In this document: piece after piece, positions 17,966 to 26,650 of the stretch | Layout of the letters: each line of letters opens with the position of its first letter | Numbering within the stretch: position 1 is the stretch's first letter | Virus record (IMG/VR): IMGVR_UViG_3300030333_008334 | Coordinates: 16,462 to 80,461 of that record | Reading direction: 5' to 3' (one strand) | Length of the DNA: 64,000 bases | Source of the DNA: a virus | Position numbers and translations under genes: made by a program | Notes under the pieces: model-generated | What the model was told of the DNA's origin: nothing | Databases searched by the model: none | Seen by the model: only the letters and a program-made list of their open reading frames with translations

Positions 17966-17997
17966 AAAAAAGCCCCTAGAGCATAACTCTAGAGGCT
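17966..17997 (-). terminator. Intrinsic terminator after the fibre genes
   Basis: Minus-strand RNA forms AGCCUCUAGAG, loop UUAUG, CUCUAGGGGCU, an 11-bp stem with one G:U pair, followed by at least five U's (17970-17966). It lies between the stop of the 762-residue fibre gene (18040) and the scaffold promoter element. Confidence 0.8.
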
Positions 17998-18039
17998 TTA
18001 TATTACAACTTATTGTTGCAAATTGTTAAATAATTTAAA

Positions 18040-20328
18040 TTATTTTTGTAATTTAGCAACAATCTCTTTAAGCTGAGCGATCTGATCCTGCTGAGCCTTG
18101 ATAGCACCTGCAAACAAGGTCGACATTCTTGAGTAATCAATACCACGACCTTCGCCGTTAGCATCAAGAGCACAAATTTCAGGAACAACCTTCGCAACAT
18201 CCTGAGCGATGAAGCCAATTTCGCTTTTACCTGTGGCAACTTTGTCATAGGTAGTTGGCTGCAGCTTCATGACCTTCTCAAGGCAGTTATCCATTGTCTG
18301 GATGTTTGTCTTGAGAGTACGATCAGAATAAGTAACGAATGCATCAGCGCGCATGTTGCCATGGCCAGTCTGGACGTCAATTGCAAACCCAGAGCCTGGT
18401 GCTCTGCCAATTCCAACTGCGTTTTCAGACTCATCCCAGAGGAAATATCTTCCGGAAGTAGCACCGAAGAACTTAACATCGTAGCCAGTATCATCAACAC
18501 CAACAGTAATTGTACCGTCAGCCTGAACGTTACCGTCAATGTCGACTGCATCAAGATTTGCAGTTCCGTCAACGTCAAGATCAGTACCAACATACAATTT
18601 CTTGGCAATACCGACACCACCAGCAACTTGCAAAATACCGGATGTTTTGCTAGATGCATCTGTAGTGCCTTCTAGGAGCACGCTACTAGCAGCCTTGAGT
18701 GAGCCGCTGAATTCTGCTGTGCCGTCAACTTCAAATCCACCAACGTTTGTGATGTTCTGGCTGCTTGCATTAAGCGCTTGGCCGAGAGTATCAGCATGAA
18801 GTGCAACAATGTGAGCCTGAGCAAAACGATCAGATCCGCCGCCCAAATCATAAGTGTTATCAGCATCTGGTACCAAGTCAGAAGCTAATTTACCATTGAA
18901 GTAAATGTTGTCTGCCTGACTGTTAGCATTGGAACCAAGGTTGATAGTACCTGACATAGCAACGCCGCCGGCTGCAGTAACTTGACCAGTAAGTGTAGAA
19001 GTTGAAGCAACGGACAAAGTGCTCTTAAGAGTTGCAGCTCCAGTAACAGCAATAAGACCATCAAACAATGCTGCGCCGTCGACGCTCAATGATTGACCGA
19101 CCATCATGTGGCCAGATCCTGAGATGCTACCAACAACACCCAAAGCAGAACCGTTCCAAGCAAGGTTTGCGCTTTCCGAGAAGACGCCTGAACCATTGCT
19201 GAAAGCAATTGCTCCATTGCTTGTTAGGCCAGTAGCCTGCAGGGTAGTTGCTTTAACGTTACCGCCAGAGCTGTAAATAACAGCTTTACTGTTGACAACA
19301 GTATCAGCAGCAGCGCCATCAAGCAAGTTAAGTTCACCCGCATCTGAAGTAACTGCTGCACCAGCTAATTGTAAACCACCTGCTTTAGCGACGTTGAAAT
19401 CAACATCGTTAGCCAGTGCTAAAGACTGATTTGCAAGAGTCATGATATCGGCATCCGCATCACAACCAATTGTTGAACTATTGTCAACTGCCAAGCTTTT
19501 GAGAGCTGTGTCGCCATCAGCGTCAACTGAGAATCCAGTCATTGTGATAGTAGCAGCTCCCAAGTCAGCAGAAACGTCCAAGTCGCCCGTAACATCCATG
19601 CCAGCGGCGTCGACCGAAGCATATGCTGTGCCAGCAATATTAAATTCAAGCTTTGCGCCTGTGTGCTCATAAAGAACTGAAGCAACAGCGTCAGTGCCGC
19701 TAACGCCACCGATCTGTAAACCACCGCCGTCAGCTGCAGCAGATGCTGATCCTGAAGCAGCAATGATCAATTTGTCAACCACCTCAAGAACCGTTTCGGT
19801 TTTGTTAACAGTGTTGCTGTTAATTTCGTTAACGTCCAAGACATCAATCTTAGCGTATGAAGCTGTTAGCTGACTAACTCCACTAAGAACTGTGCTTCCG
19901 TCACCTGTAATATTACCATTTGCAATAATGTTGTTAGTGAAAGTTATATGATCTGCGAACGTTCTTGCGCCGGAAATTGAATCTTTAAGATCAATACCAG
20001 ATGCGCCGAGCTGCAGAGCATCGCTGTCAACTTTAGCAATAAGCTTGTTACTGCTAAATTCCATGCCTGGATTTGTTGCCAAATCAATTGCGATTGAAGC
20101 ATTAGCTGTGCCATCAAAAGTAAAGTCAGCGATACCATTGCCGTCTGTTAAGCTATACTCGTTTGTTGCAACGAGTCTTTGAGTTTGAGAACCAGCTCTT
20201 CTCAAAGCTAGCTTTGCGTCGGTGCCTGAACCAGTTGTATAAAGCTGGACTTCGCCCTGATTAGTAGCAGCATGCGAACCAGAAGCCAAAGCCTCTAGAA
20301 CAATAGATTTTCCATATTGTGTAGCCAA
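18040..20328 (-). CDS. Tail fibre protein with S74 auto-cleaving chaperone
   Basis: A 762-residue fibre. The body (about residues 1-640) is a run of short beta repeats rich in alanine, aspartate, serine and glycine (VDGTANLDAVDIDGNVQADG is typical), as in trimeric beta-helical fibres. The C-terminal 100 residues are an S74 intramolecular chaperone of the endosialidase type. VTYSDRTLKTNI holds the Ser and Lys five residues apart that perform self-cleavage, then come FIAQDVAKVVPEI and a terminal coiled coil KAQQDQIAQLKEIVAKLQ. The chaperone trims itself off after the fibre has folded. It is the last of four fibre-type genes and is followed by a terminator. The host receptor is not predictable from the sequence. 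Confidence 0.85.
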   Translation of the reverse strand: MATQYGKSIVLEALASGSHAATNQGEVQLYTTGSGTDAKLALRRAGSQTQRLVATNEYSLTDGNGIADFTFDGTANASIAIDLATNPGMEFSSNKLIAKVDSDALQLGASGIDLKDSISGARTFADHITFTNNIIANGNITGDGSTVLSGVSQLTASYAKIDVLDVNEINSNTVNKTETVLEVVDKLIIAASGSASAAADGGGLQIGGVSGTDAVASVLYEHTGAKLEFNIAGTAYASVDAAGMDVTGDLDVSADLGAATITMTGFSVDADGDTALKSLAVDNSSTIGCDADADIMTLANQSLALANDVDFNVAKAGGLQLAGAAVTSDAGELNLLDGAAADTVVNSKAVIYSSGGNVKATTLQATGLTSNGAIAFSNGSGVFSESANLAWNGSALGVVGSISGSGHMMVGQSLSVDGAALFDGLIAVTGAATLKSTLSVASTSTLTGQVTAAGGVAMSGTINLGSNANSQADNIYFNGKLASDLVPDADNTYDLGGGSDRFAQAHIVALHADTLGQALNASSQNITNVGGFEVDGTAEFSGSLKAASSVLLEGTTDASSKTSGILQVAGGVGIAKKLYVGTDLDVDGTANLDAVDIDGNVQADGTITVGVDDTGYDVKFFGATSGRYFLWDESENAVGIGRAPGSGFAIDVQTGHGNMRADAFVTYSDRTLKTNIQTMDNCLEKVMKLQPTTYDKVATGKSEIGFIAQDVAKVVPEICALDANGEGRGIDYSRMSTLFAGAIKAQQDQIAQLKEIVAKLQK

Positions 20329-20458
20329 AATAAACCCCTCCTATAAAATACACCACTCCCGTAAGAATGGCGGGTTATGCTTTATATAGCGCTATCAAAC
20401 TCGAAAATCCAATAAAAAAACGCAACACTGCTTGGCATTTGACTAATTAAGCATCTAC

Positions 20459-21385
20459 TTATTTCTTAAGCTTTTGATTTAATTCATCAATTTGCTTTTG
20501 CTGTTTTTTTACGGCTTCGACCAAAAAAGAGATTATTTTTAGGTAATCCATACCCTGGGCGTCTTTTTTGTTATCTTCCCAGGAAACAATACCTGGCAAG
20601 ACTTTTCCGACATCCTCTGCAATAAATCCATAATCTACACGTTCAGTATCTTTCCACTTAAATGAAACGCCATTTAGTTTATTTAGCACATCCATTGGGT
20701 CGTTTAAAACTTCAATATCTTTTTTATATCTCTGAGAAGAGTATGAAACAAATGCATTTGCTTTGATTTGTCCCGTTGTGTTATCATTGTTTGGAAGAGT
20801 AATTGCGTGAGTTATATCTGAATTTGGAATTCCAACGCCTAGCTTTTGGTCTACAATAACATGAGATCCGGATAAAACAATTCCCTTCGCAGCAGATCCT
20901 GAAATTACCAATATTTCTGCTGAGCCGTCGTTGTAATATATCTTAGCCTCTTTGTTTGGACCAAAATTAAATGCTGCTGATTCTCCTGCAGAGGTAAATT
21001 GAACCTCGCCGCCAATTTTAAGGGGGGAGGCTCCCTCTAATGTTCCTGCTATCTGAACAGTTGAGCCAGACAAAACAATGCCATTGGTTGAGCCAGAAAT
21101 TACTAAATAATCCTGACTGCCTGAATGTTTTATCGAACACTCATTATTATTACCAAAAAATAAATATTTGTCTGTTGGTAAATTTACACTGCCATCGAAG
21201 CTGGTAGAACCAGAAAATATATGAGCATCTAGACTTGAGTCGCCAACATGCAAACTGCCAGATATCTTAAGATCATCGCCGATTTTAAAGTCGCCGGCTG
21301 TAAATGCACCGGTTACGACAACATCTCCGCCGAACTGCGCAGTGCTACCAGCTGAATTGAACAGTCTTATCGGACGATATGGCAT
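20459..21385 (-). CDS. Short tail fibre protein with S74 auto-cleaving chaperone
   Basis: A 308-residue fibre. The start MPYRPIRLFNSAGSTAQF is a common attachment segment of such fibres. The body has repeats with ISGS or LSGS turns about every 20-30 residues. The S74 domain begins near residue 210: AFVSYSSQRYKKDIEVLN contains Ser216/Ser217 and Lys221/Lys222 at the catalytic spacing, followed by VDYGFIAEDVGKVLPGIV and a terminal coiled coil QQKQIDELNQKLKK. It shares the domain, but little else, with the next fibre gene. Having two S74 fibres next to each other may give two receptor specificities or a fibre and its short side partner. It lies 17 bases after the 760-residue fibre gene. Confidence 0.85.
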   Translation of the reverse strand: MPYRPIRLFNSAGSTAQFGGDVVVTGAFTAGDFKIGDDLKISGSLHVGDSSLDAHIFSGSTSFDGSVNLPTDKYLFFGNNNECSIKHSGSQDYLVISGSTNGIVLSGSTVQIAGTLEGASPLKIGGEVQFTSAGESAAFNFGPNKEAKIYYNDGSAEILVISGSAAKGIVLSGSHVIVDQKLGVGIPNSDITHAITLPNNDNTTGQIKANAFVSYSSQRYKKDIEVLNDPMDVLNKLNGVSFKWKDTERVDYGFIAEDVGKVLPGIVSWEDNKKDAQGMDYLKIISFLVEAVKKQQKQIDELNQKLKK

Positions 21386-21402
21386 GTATTAGTCTCCTAA
21401 TA

Positions 21403-23685
21403 CTAAGTAGACGCTACTCCAGTTACTAACCATTTCATGAGAGAATCTGTCGCAGCCACGCAAACAACATCAACATAATCTCCAGGTGCTGCCATTGCGC
21501 CGACAAAGGCCACATAATCGTGACCACCGCCGCCTGGACCTGTGCCATTAAAAACAACGCCACCGGGAGCAGAATTCGAGGACGCGTCGACAATATATCC
21601 AAACATAAAGTCATTAGAAGCGTCGCCTCTGGCTATTTTGATTCCCCGGTTGCCGGCTGTATCCAGCATAACTCGAAATTGATAACCCATTAATTGCCTA
21701 GCGCCGTCCTCAGTTGTCGCTGATGGCAGCGTAATTGTTGTATTTCCACTGGGACTGTCTTCTTGCGTCTGAATTGCTTTTATAATAGAGCCACAATATC
21801 CCATTGCGCCGGTCAAGCTCAGCGTTGATAAATTCAAATCTGAGCCGCTAAGTTCATGAATTGGCTTTTTATGACCCCAGCCGCCGTAGCCGCCATTATT
21901 AAAAGACATCGCATTGACCGTGCCGGTAGCATTAACAAAACGAACAGCGGCATAATCGGAAGTAGAGATTGTCTGAAAATCCACAGAGGGACCTGAACCG
22001 GTAGTGACTAAGTTTATAGAAAGAGCGTGTGTGCCTGCTTTCTTAATTTCAATATTGTCGCCGGCTGCATCAAGAATAATGTCACCATCGGCATCCAAAG
22101 TAAGGTGGCCACTAGTTCCCTCACTATCAAATGTGGCAAGGGTTGTGGATCCACTGCCGGCAACTTTTAAGGTAGCATATGCTTGATGGTTGCTAGCGAT
22201 ACCGCCGGCTGTGCCCGCAGTGGGGTAAGTCCATACCTTAAAAGATCCTGAAGTTGCTTCAAAATCAAAGGCGGAGACGCCATTATCTGTAATCGTAACA
22301 AGACCTGTGTCGGCATCTAGCTCTATATCACCATCAACATTTATAATAAGATCTGCATTATCCGCATCATCATCGATTGTTTGTATTTGAGTCGCGCCGT
22401 TGGCGGCAACAACTATTCTAAAAAAATCACCTGTGTCAGTATCATCATATATCGTAAACATTGTGTTATCACAATCGAATGAAAAATGACTTGCACTATC
22501 ATCTTTGATAGTAACCTGGCCGCCATCGGCATTTAGTACAATATCATTTCCGCAATCAATGGTAAAGTTGCCGTCATCTGCAACTGAAATGGTTGTAGTG
22601 TCAGCTGCATCATCTCCTTGATCAGCACTCAAAGTAAGCGTTGCTGCTTGGGCTTCACCGCCAATAATAGCAGCAGATCCACTAACAGACAAGCTTCCTG
22701 TTATAGCTACCGAGCCGCTTATATCCAAAGTCGATGTCGGAGAAGACTTGCCAACGCCAACTTTTCCGGAATTGTCGATTATTACTTTTTGAGAATTGCC
22801 GCCGGCGCCAAAGTACAGGTCTGCTTCACTATAAAGTGTTACATCTTGATCTCCGGTGTCCCATGCAATACCCCCTGATTTGGTTCCGCCGGCTTTGGTA
22901 AAGTGGAGATTTCCACCGTTTGTATCGCCGGTGTCGATCTCCATAGTTCGAGAACTTGGTGTTACTCGAAAAGTTCCATTACTAGTAGTTAACAAGCCGG
23001 TCTTATGTGTGGCGCTATAACGCACATAAGACTGTGGTAAACCAGTTTGACTTTTAACATCAAGCGGAGCATCAGGACTAGCCGTTCCAATGCCGACATT
23101 ACCGGTGAATTTATGTACATCGTCTGCGCTATTACCGAAATCTGTACTGCCGGTTGAACTAATATTAACAACCGACTCATTTACAACATTTACTTTGAAC
23201 TCATTCGCCACCAAAGTACCAGAGACAAACAATGAGCCAGTTAAACGTACTATTCCAGCTGTGTAGTCATAAGTAAGATTATTGCTTCCAGAGATTATAG
23301 ATCCTGAATTAATTAATATTTGAGTGTTTGAGCTGGAAACTAGCATATCTGCAGTTATAAGAGTTGTATCAGTCGATCCAACAACTATAGTAGAAATGGT
23401 TTCGTTATAATCAACTTTTGTCCAACTTGAACCGGTTGTATATACACACCAGTCGTTAACTTGCCAAGCATTTTGTCCATCTAAATTTGTTGAGCCGGCA
23501 GTATTAACTTGCCAATATTCTCCGACGCTAGCTGCCGAGGTGCCAGCAAGAACACCATTTCCATACCCACCGCTTACATGTGAGCCGGTGAATGAAACGC
23601 CACCAGACAAAGCAACGTTTGTGCTGGCGTTCCAATAGCCTCTAAATCTAGAAATTCCTATAAATGATAATTCGCCACTTGGCAT
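21403..23685 (-). CDS. Long tail fibre-like virion protein
   Basis: A 760-residue protein. The start SFIGISRFRGYWNASTNVAL leads into a domain with GEYWQVNTAGSTNLDGQNAW, then QVNDWCVYTTGSSWTKVDYN, a small beta module often found at the base of marine phage fibres. The middle (about 180-560) consists of repeats such as FTGNVGIGTASPDAPLDV, VGVGKSSPTSTLDISG and SVAITGSLSVSGSAAI, with many DADNADLIINVDGDIELD-like strands. The C-terminal 170 residues (ALMGYCGSII..., VDYVDVVCVAATDSLMKWLV-type strands) form a different, beta-rich tip and carry no S74 domain. It is clearly a fibre. Whether it binds the receptor is not shown. Confidence 0.75.
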   Translation of the reverse strand: MPSGELSFIGISRFRGYWNASTNVALSGGVSFTGSHVSGGYGNGVLAGTSAASVGEYWQVNTAGSTNLDGQNAWQVNDWCVYTTGSSWTKVDYNETISTIVVGSTDTTLITADMLVSSSNTQILINSGSIISGSNNLTYDYTAGIVRLTGSLFVSGTLVANEFKVNVVNESVVNISSTGSTDFGNSADDVHKFTGNVGIGTASPDAPLDVKSQTGLPQSYVRYSATHKTGLLTTSNGTFRVTPSSRTMEIDTGDTNGGNLHFTKAGGTKSGGIAWDTGDQDVTLYSEADLYFGAGGNSQKVIIDNSGKVGVGKSSPTSTLDISGSVAITGSLSVSGSAAIIGGEAQAATLTLSADQGDDAADTTTISVADDGNFTIDCGNDIVLNADGGQVTIKDDSASHFSFDCDNTMFTIYDDTDTGDFFRIVVAANGATQIQTIDDDADNADLIINVDGDIELDADTGLVTITDNGVSAFDFEATSGSFKVWTYPTAGTAGGIASNHQAYATLKVAGSGSTTLATFDSEGTSGHLTLDADGDIILDAAGDNIEIKKAGTHALSINLVTTGSGPSVDFQTISTSDYAAVRFVNATGTVNAMSFNNGGYGGWGHKKPIHELSGSDLNLSTLSLTGAMGYCGSIIKAIQTQEDSPSGNTTITLPSATTEDGARQLMGYQFRVMLDTAGNRGIKIARGDASNDFMFGYIVDASSNSAPGGVVFNGTGPGGGGHDYVAFVGAMAAPGDYVDVVCVAATDSLMKWLVTGVAST

Positions 23686-23696
23686 TAGTTCTTCTC

Positions 23697-24818
23697 CTAC
23701 GCTAACACTGCACTATCAGATTGTATGGGATACCATGCGGCACCGGTACCCGTTGGGTTGGCCCACAACAGTCTAATATAATCACCAACGGCATTGAAAG
23801 TCACCGTACTTCCTGACCATCCATCTGTCGCGACAGTCACTATCGCACGACCATTTGAACTTGGATCATTGCCGCCGTATACAAGCATTCTTATTTCTTT
23901 TACTTGACCTATCACCTCACCATCAGCCAAACTGTAGTTTCTGTCGGTCGTATCACTAGTATTGATGAACGATACACCGGTTGTAGCCAATGCTTGTGTG
24001 CCCCCATGGGATCCAGCAAAAGCCTCCACAGTACCAACGGTGATGCCGCTGGCAACAGTAACAATTTTATTACCCGGGATTGTCAAAGCAGTAGCATATG
24101 CTTCAGTAGCTGCTGTGCCAGAGCTTCCTCCAGCAGCCGATGTTTTAAATATGATTGAGCCACCAGAGGCAGTACCGGTACCTTTTCCACCCCTAATTGT
24201 AATATCTCCGCCTGCTCGGTCAGCAGTGCCTGAGCCAGGCGTAACATCGCTCGCGCCGATAGTAAAATTACGCCCTGTTTCTCCAGCTGTTGCATCAACA
24301 TGCATAATAGTTGCGCCGCTTGCTGCAGCGGTGCCTAAAGCAATGTCGCCGCCACTAGTTTCTAAATCGCCATCTATTTGAAGATTACCATCTTGTGTAA
24401 GCTTCATTATTTCAGTGCCGGCGTCGTGCTCCCAGCCAAAATATTGTCCAGATTGATCTTCGTCAACATCAATCTTGAAAAACATTGAAGCATCTGATCT
24501 TAGATTAAAATGACCATCGGTACCACCAGTTAAATCTGCGCCGCCAACTCTTAAATCTCCCGCAATGATAATATTATTTGACGTATCGATTGAGAAAGAA
24601 TTGTTAGCTAAAGATGACTCAAAGCTTTCGCCTGTATTTATAATAAAAGCATCAGCACTATCATCAATACCAATTATTGTTTTTAGAGTATTATGACCAA
24701 GCACAATAGTTCTGTCTGTACCATCAGCTGATGCGCCTATATCTAGACTGCCGGTTAAATCTAAATCGCCGCTGAGCGTTAATTCATCTAAATCCGAACT
24801 TCCTGGCTTAAACCCCAT
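23697..24818 (-). CDS. Tail fibre-like virion protein
   Basis: A 373-residue protein beginning MGFKPGSSDLDELTLSGDLD with short repeats (DLTGSLDIGASADG, AGDLRVGGADL, QIDGDLETSGGDIALG). A glycine-rich stretch follows (about 180-240, DITIRGGKGTGTASGGS). The last 80 residues form a tip domain: LADGEVIGQVKEIRMLVYGG, a strand-rich middle, then GDYIRLLWANPTGTGAAWYP. That ending is a frequent one in phage fibres of open-water phages and may be a receptor-facing or trimer-forming cap. It lies 11 bases before the 760-residue fibre gene and is probably made together with it. Confidence 0.7.
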   Translation of the reverse strand: MGFKPGSSDLDELTLSGDLDLTGSLDIGASADGTDRTIVLGHNTLKTIIGIDDSADAFIINTGESFESSLANNSFSIDTSNNIIIAGDLRVGGADLTGGTDGHFNLRSDASMFFKIDVDEDQSGQYFGWEHDAGTEIMKLTQDGNLQIDGDLETSGGDIALGTAAASGATIMHVDATAGETGRNFTIGASDVTPGSGTADRAGGDITIRGGKGTGTASGGSIIFKTSAAGGSSGTAATEAYATALTIPGNKIVTVASGITVGTVEAFAGSHGGTQALATTGVSFINTSDTTDRNYSLADGEVIGQVKEIRMLVYGGNDPSSNGRAIVTVATDGWSGSTVTFNAVGDYIRLLWANPTGTGAAWYPIQSDSAVLA

Positions 24819-24829
24819 CTCTAATCTCC

Positions 24830-25297
24830 TTAATTCGTTGGTCCATGTGGTTCGGCGCCGAGAGTTGTCAATCCGGATCCTGTCAAAGCATACATTTCTC
24901 CTGCAGGAATACCAGTTAGCGTCGCAACAACTCGATATTCTCTATTGCCCGCTCCATCGTCGGGGGCTGAGATGTAAATCTCCCTACATTTGACGTCTTT
25001 GAACTCATATGAATCTTCATCAGAGTCTAGTTCTACAAAGTGCTTTCCATTGATTACATGACCGCCGCTTTTTGAAGTGTTAAAATGTATATAAACTTTT
25101 CCAGAAGCTGATCCGCCATGGCGTATAACTGTAACATGTTTTGTCACATAAGGAAATTCAATTTTGTGCTCTTCGTCTGCACCTAACGTTGCAGATCCGG
25201 TGATCCATGGCATGCCAGAAACTTGGTATGATCCAACATTATGAAGACCAACACCGTATTTTTTAAATGGCTTTGGGGAACTTTTGCTATATGACAT
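24830..25297 (-). CDS. Small beta-rich virion protein next to fibre genes
   Basis: A 155-residue protein. It begins with a short basic, flexible segment (SYSKSSPKPFKKYGVGLHNV) followed by SYQVSGMPWITGSATLGADE. Then come strands HKIEFPYVTKHVTVIRHG, SGKVYIHFNT, GKHFVELDSDEDSYEFKDVK and CREIYISAP. The last segment, YRVVATLTGIPAGEMYALTG, resembles a fibre-type ending. The overall pattern, a flexible head followed by a compact beta sandwich, is seen in small head-decoration or fibre-adaptor proteins of marine phages. I cannot choose between them. It is the first gene of the fibre row, 27 bases after the S21-like gene. Confidence 0.55.
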   Translation of the reverse strand: MSYSKSSPKPFKKYGVGLHNVGSYQVSGMPWITGSATLGADEEHKIEFPYVTKHVTVIRHGGSASGKVYIHFNTSKSGGHVINGKHFVELDSDEDSYEFKDVKCREIYISAPDDGAGNREYRVVATLTGIPAGEMYALTGSGLTTLGAEPHGPTN

Positions 25298-25324
25298 CTC
25301 TTTTCTCCTAATAAATTAAATAGC

Positions 25325-25558
25325 TTACGAATTCAATTTTTTATTTCTTTGTATCTCAGCTTTACGCGCATTTTGTTTTTTGCGAATTTTCTCGCGGCGT
25401 CTTTTCGAAGACTTCTTCTCATAAAACATTCTAGATTTGTATTCTTCTACTATCTTTTGTTTTTTTGTTTTCTTGATAAATTTTTTGATTAGCCTATAAG
25501 GATCGCCTTTTACCTCCCTCAAGGTTACAACGACGTTTACTGCTCTTTTTTTAGACAT
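25325..25558 (-). CDS. Phage-encoded ribosomal protein bS21 homologue
   Basis: A 77-residue, very basic protein. It matches the layout of bacterial S21 along most of its length. An N-terminal strand (NVVVTLREVKGDPYRLIKKF) corresponds to VREN-EPFDVALRRF. Then come KKTKKQKIVEEYKSRMFYEK, corresponding to the 'EVRRREFYEKPT' segment, and a lysine/arginine-rich helix (RRREKIRKKQNARKAEIQRN). S21 binds the 30S platform near the anti-Shine-Dalgarno end of 16S rRNA and helps start translation. Phage-borne S21 is known from environmental phages and might favour phage mRNA. Here it lies inside the late head-gene row, between a leader-bearing protein and fibre genes, so it would be made late. The alternative, a DNA-binding basic peptide, is less likely given the FYEK block. 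Confidence 0.8.
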   Translation of the reverse strand: MSKKRAVNVVVTLREVKGDPYRLIKKFIKKTKKQKIVEEYKSRMFYEKKSSKRRREKIRKKQNARKAEIQRNKKLNS

Positions 25559-25568
25559 GATTTTCCTT

Positions 25569-25973
25569 TTAGACTAAATGCTTCCACTTGCCATTGGCAA
25601 GATTAAGTATACCATCAATATTTACACCAGCATCATCAGGAGCCACACCAGCCAAAGGTGATCCAGTACCTGACTCTTGAGGGATTGTTTTTGTATTTTC
25701 AAAGATATCAATCTTTGTATTTACTTTTGCAGATTCGTTCAATCTGCGAATTCTTTCTTGACGTCTTTTCTCGTACTCTTCTTCTTTTCGTTGTCTTTCA
25801 GAAGGATCTTGTTTAGAAGTTACAGTTAGGCCCTCGGCAACAATTCGCTGGTTTGCCATTCCTTTAGCAACTTCTGATATAATTCCAGAAAGGACGCCCT
25901 CTTCAAAGATGCACTCTTTAATGCATTCTTTAATAAGAGGCTTTAATACTTTTTTTAATTCATTTTTCTTCAA
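25569..25973 (-). CDS. Protein with capsid-targeting-like leader next to prohead protease
   Basis: A 134-residue protein. It appears to start with TTG at 25973: the ribosome-site-like AGGG lies about 9 bases upstream, the protease stop is 2 bases away, and no in-frame ATG fits. The N-terminus MKKNELKKVLKPLIKECIKE is an amphipathic helix followed by CIFEEG, which holds an I-x-E prohead-protease site. T4 internal head proteins carry such leaders. The rest is charged and helical (residues 55-85, basic and acidic alternating) with a low-complexity end. In T4 the small core proteins gp67 and gp68 lie directly beside the protease gene, so an internal core role is reasonable. The function is inferred. 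Confidence 0.5.
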   Translation of the reverse strand: MKKNELKKVLKPLIKECIKECIFEEGVLSGIISEVAKGMANQRIVAEGLTVTSKQDPSERQRKEEEYEKRRQERIRRLNESAKVNTKIDIFENTKTIPQESGTGSPLAGVAPDDAGVNIDGILNLANGKWKHLV

Positions 25974-25975
25974 GT

Positions 25976-26614
25976 TTATCCCTTTACAATATCATCAATA
26001 ATATTGTTAATTTTTTGCTCTTTTGTAAGGCTGCTGTTGTTTTCGTTTAAGTATACACTAATTTCTGCGTCGACGTTTGATGTTTGCATTCTAAGATATG
26101 CGCCCGGAGTTGAAGGCTCTGAAACCATATCAAAACAAATAAGCTGAAAATCATCTTCAACAATTGTCTGTCCATTAGATTCTTTTACAGTTCCTAATCC
26201 TCTAGAAGAAATTCCAAGTTTAACATTAGCTTTAATAAGATCCTTTAAAATTCTTCCAGAAGGCGTATTCAATACCTCAAACTTGGCCATAACATTATCA
26301 CCGTCCCACCACATTTTCACAGCAAGATGCGAAGTATTCTTAAGATTGACAACGCTATCATCCGGATGGTCGAGTTCGCCTAAAGCTCTACGTTCGCGAA
26401 TAGATTTCTGATAGTTTTCAACTTCTCTTTGCAAAGTTTCTTTGCGATAGATTCTGCCATTGCCATTTTTTACACCAGCTTTTTGGCAGACACCAACCAG
26501 ATAAACTGCGCCATTATCCATAGCATTTCGTTTTTCTGATTCTGTCATGACCTCTAGAGCGCACATTCCATCAGGACAAAGTTCAAAATATTCTTGTAGT
26601 AGTTGTTTTGCCAT
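25976..26614 (-). CDS. Prohead maturation serine protease (gp21-like)
   Basis: A 212-residue protein counted from MAKQLLQEYFELCPDG (ATG at 26614). A GTG at 26644 is also in frame but lies inside a hairpin (26634-26650). The protease core is plain: YLVGVCQKAGVKNGNGRIY, then RRALGELDHPDD with His83, VKLGISSRGLGTV with Ser136/Ser137, and LICFDMVSEPSTPGAYL with Asp162. These are the catalytic and substrate-site blocks of T4 gp21-type (U9/S80) proteases. It assembles in the prohead core, cuts the scaffold and the capsid delta domain after hydrophobic-x-Glu, and then digests itself. The tail of the protein is helical and probably autocleaved. No clear ribosome site precedes the ATG, which is odd. 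Confidence 0.88.
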   Translation of the reverse strand: MAKQLLQEYFELCPDGMCALEVMTESEKRNAMDNGAVYLVGVCQKAGVKNGNGRIYRKETLQREVENYQKSIRERRALGELDHPDDSVVNLKNTSHLAVKMWWDGDNVMAKFEVLNTPSGRILKDLIKANVKLGISSRGLGTVKESNGQTIVEDDFQLICFDMVSEPSTPGAYLRMQTSNVDAEISVYLNENNSSLTKEQKINNIIDDIVKG

Positions 26615-26629
26615 ATATAATTTTGAAAG

Positions 26630-26650
26630 AAAAGCGAGGCTCACCCTCGC
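26630..26650 (-). terminator. Hairpin with U run just before the protease start
   Basis: Minus-strand RNA has a perfect 6-bp stem GCGAGG, loop GUGAG, CCUCGC, then UUUUC. It lies only about 20 bases before the protease ATG, too close for a promoter in between. It may be an attenuator or a processing site, not a full stop. Confidence 0.45.

Noticed and set aside
20329-20458. The 130-base gap between the two S74 fibre genes as terminator or promoter
   Set aside because: There is a CCCG...CGGG inverted repeat, a T7 run and a TATATAAA, but no stem longer than 4-5 bp beside a U run and no match to the late element. Only the AGGAGG ribosome site is clear.
22004-22186. Repetitive DNA inside the fibre genes as mobile or array-type repeats
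   Set aside because: The repeats are imperfect, in frame and explained by beta-strand repeats of the fibre protein.
26614-26644. GTG at 26644 as the start of the prohead protease
   Set aside because: It lies inside the hairpin with the U run, and the residues it adds do not look like a protease N-terminus. The ATG at 26614 is preferred, though it too lacks a clear ribosome site.
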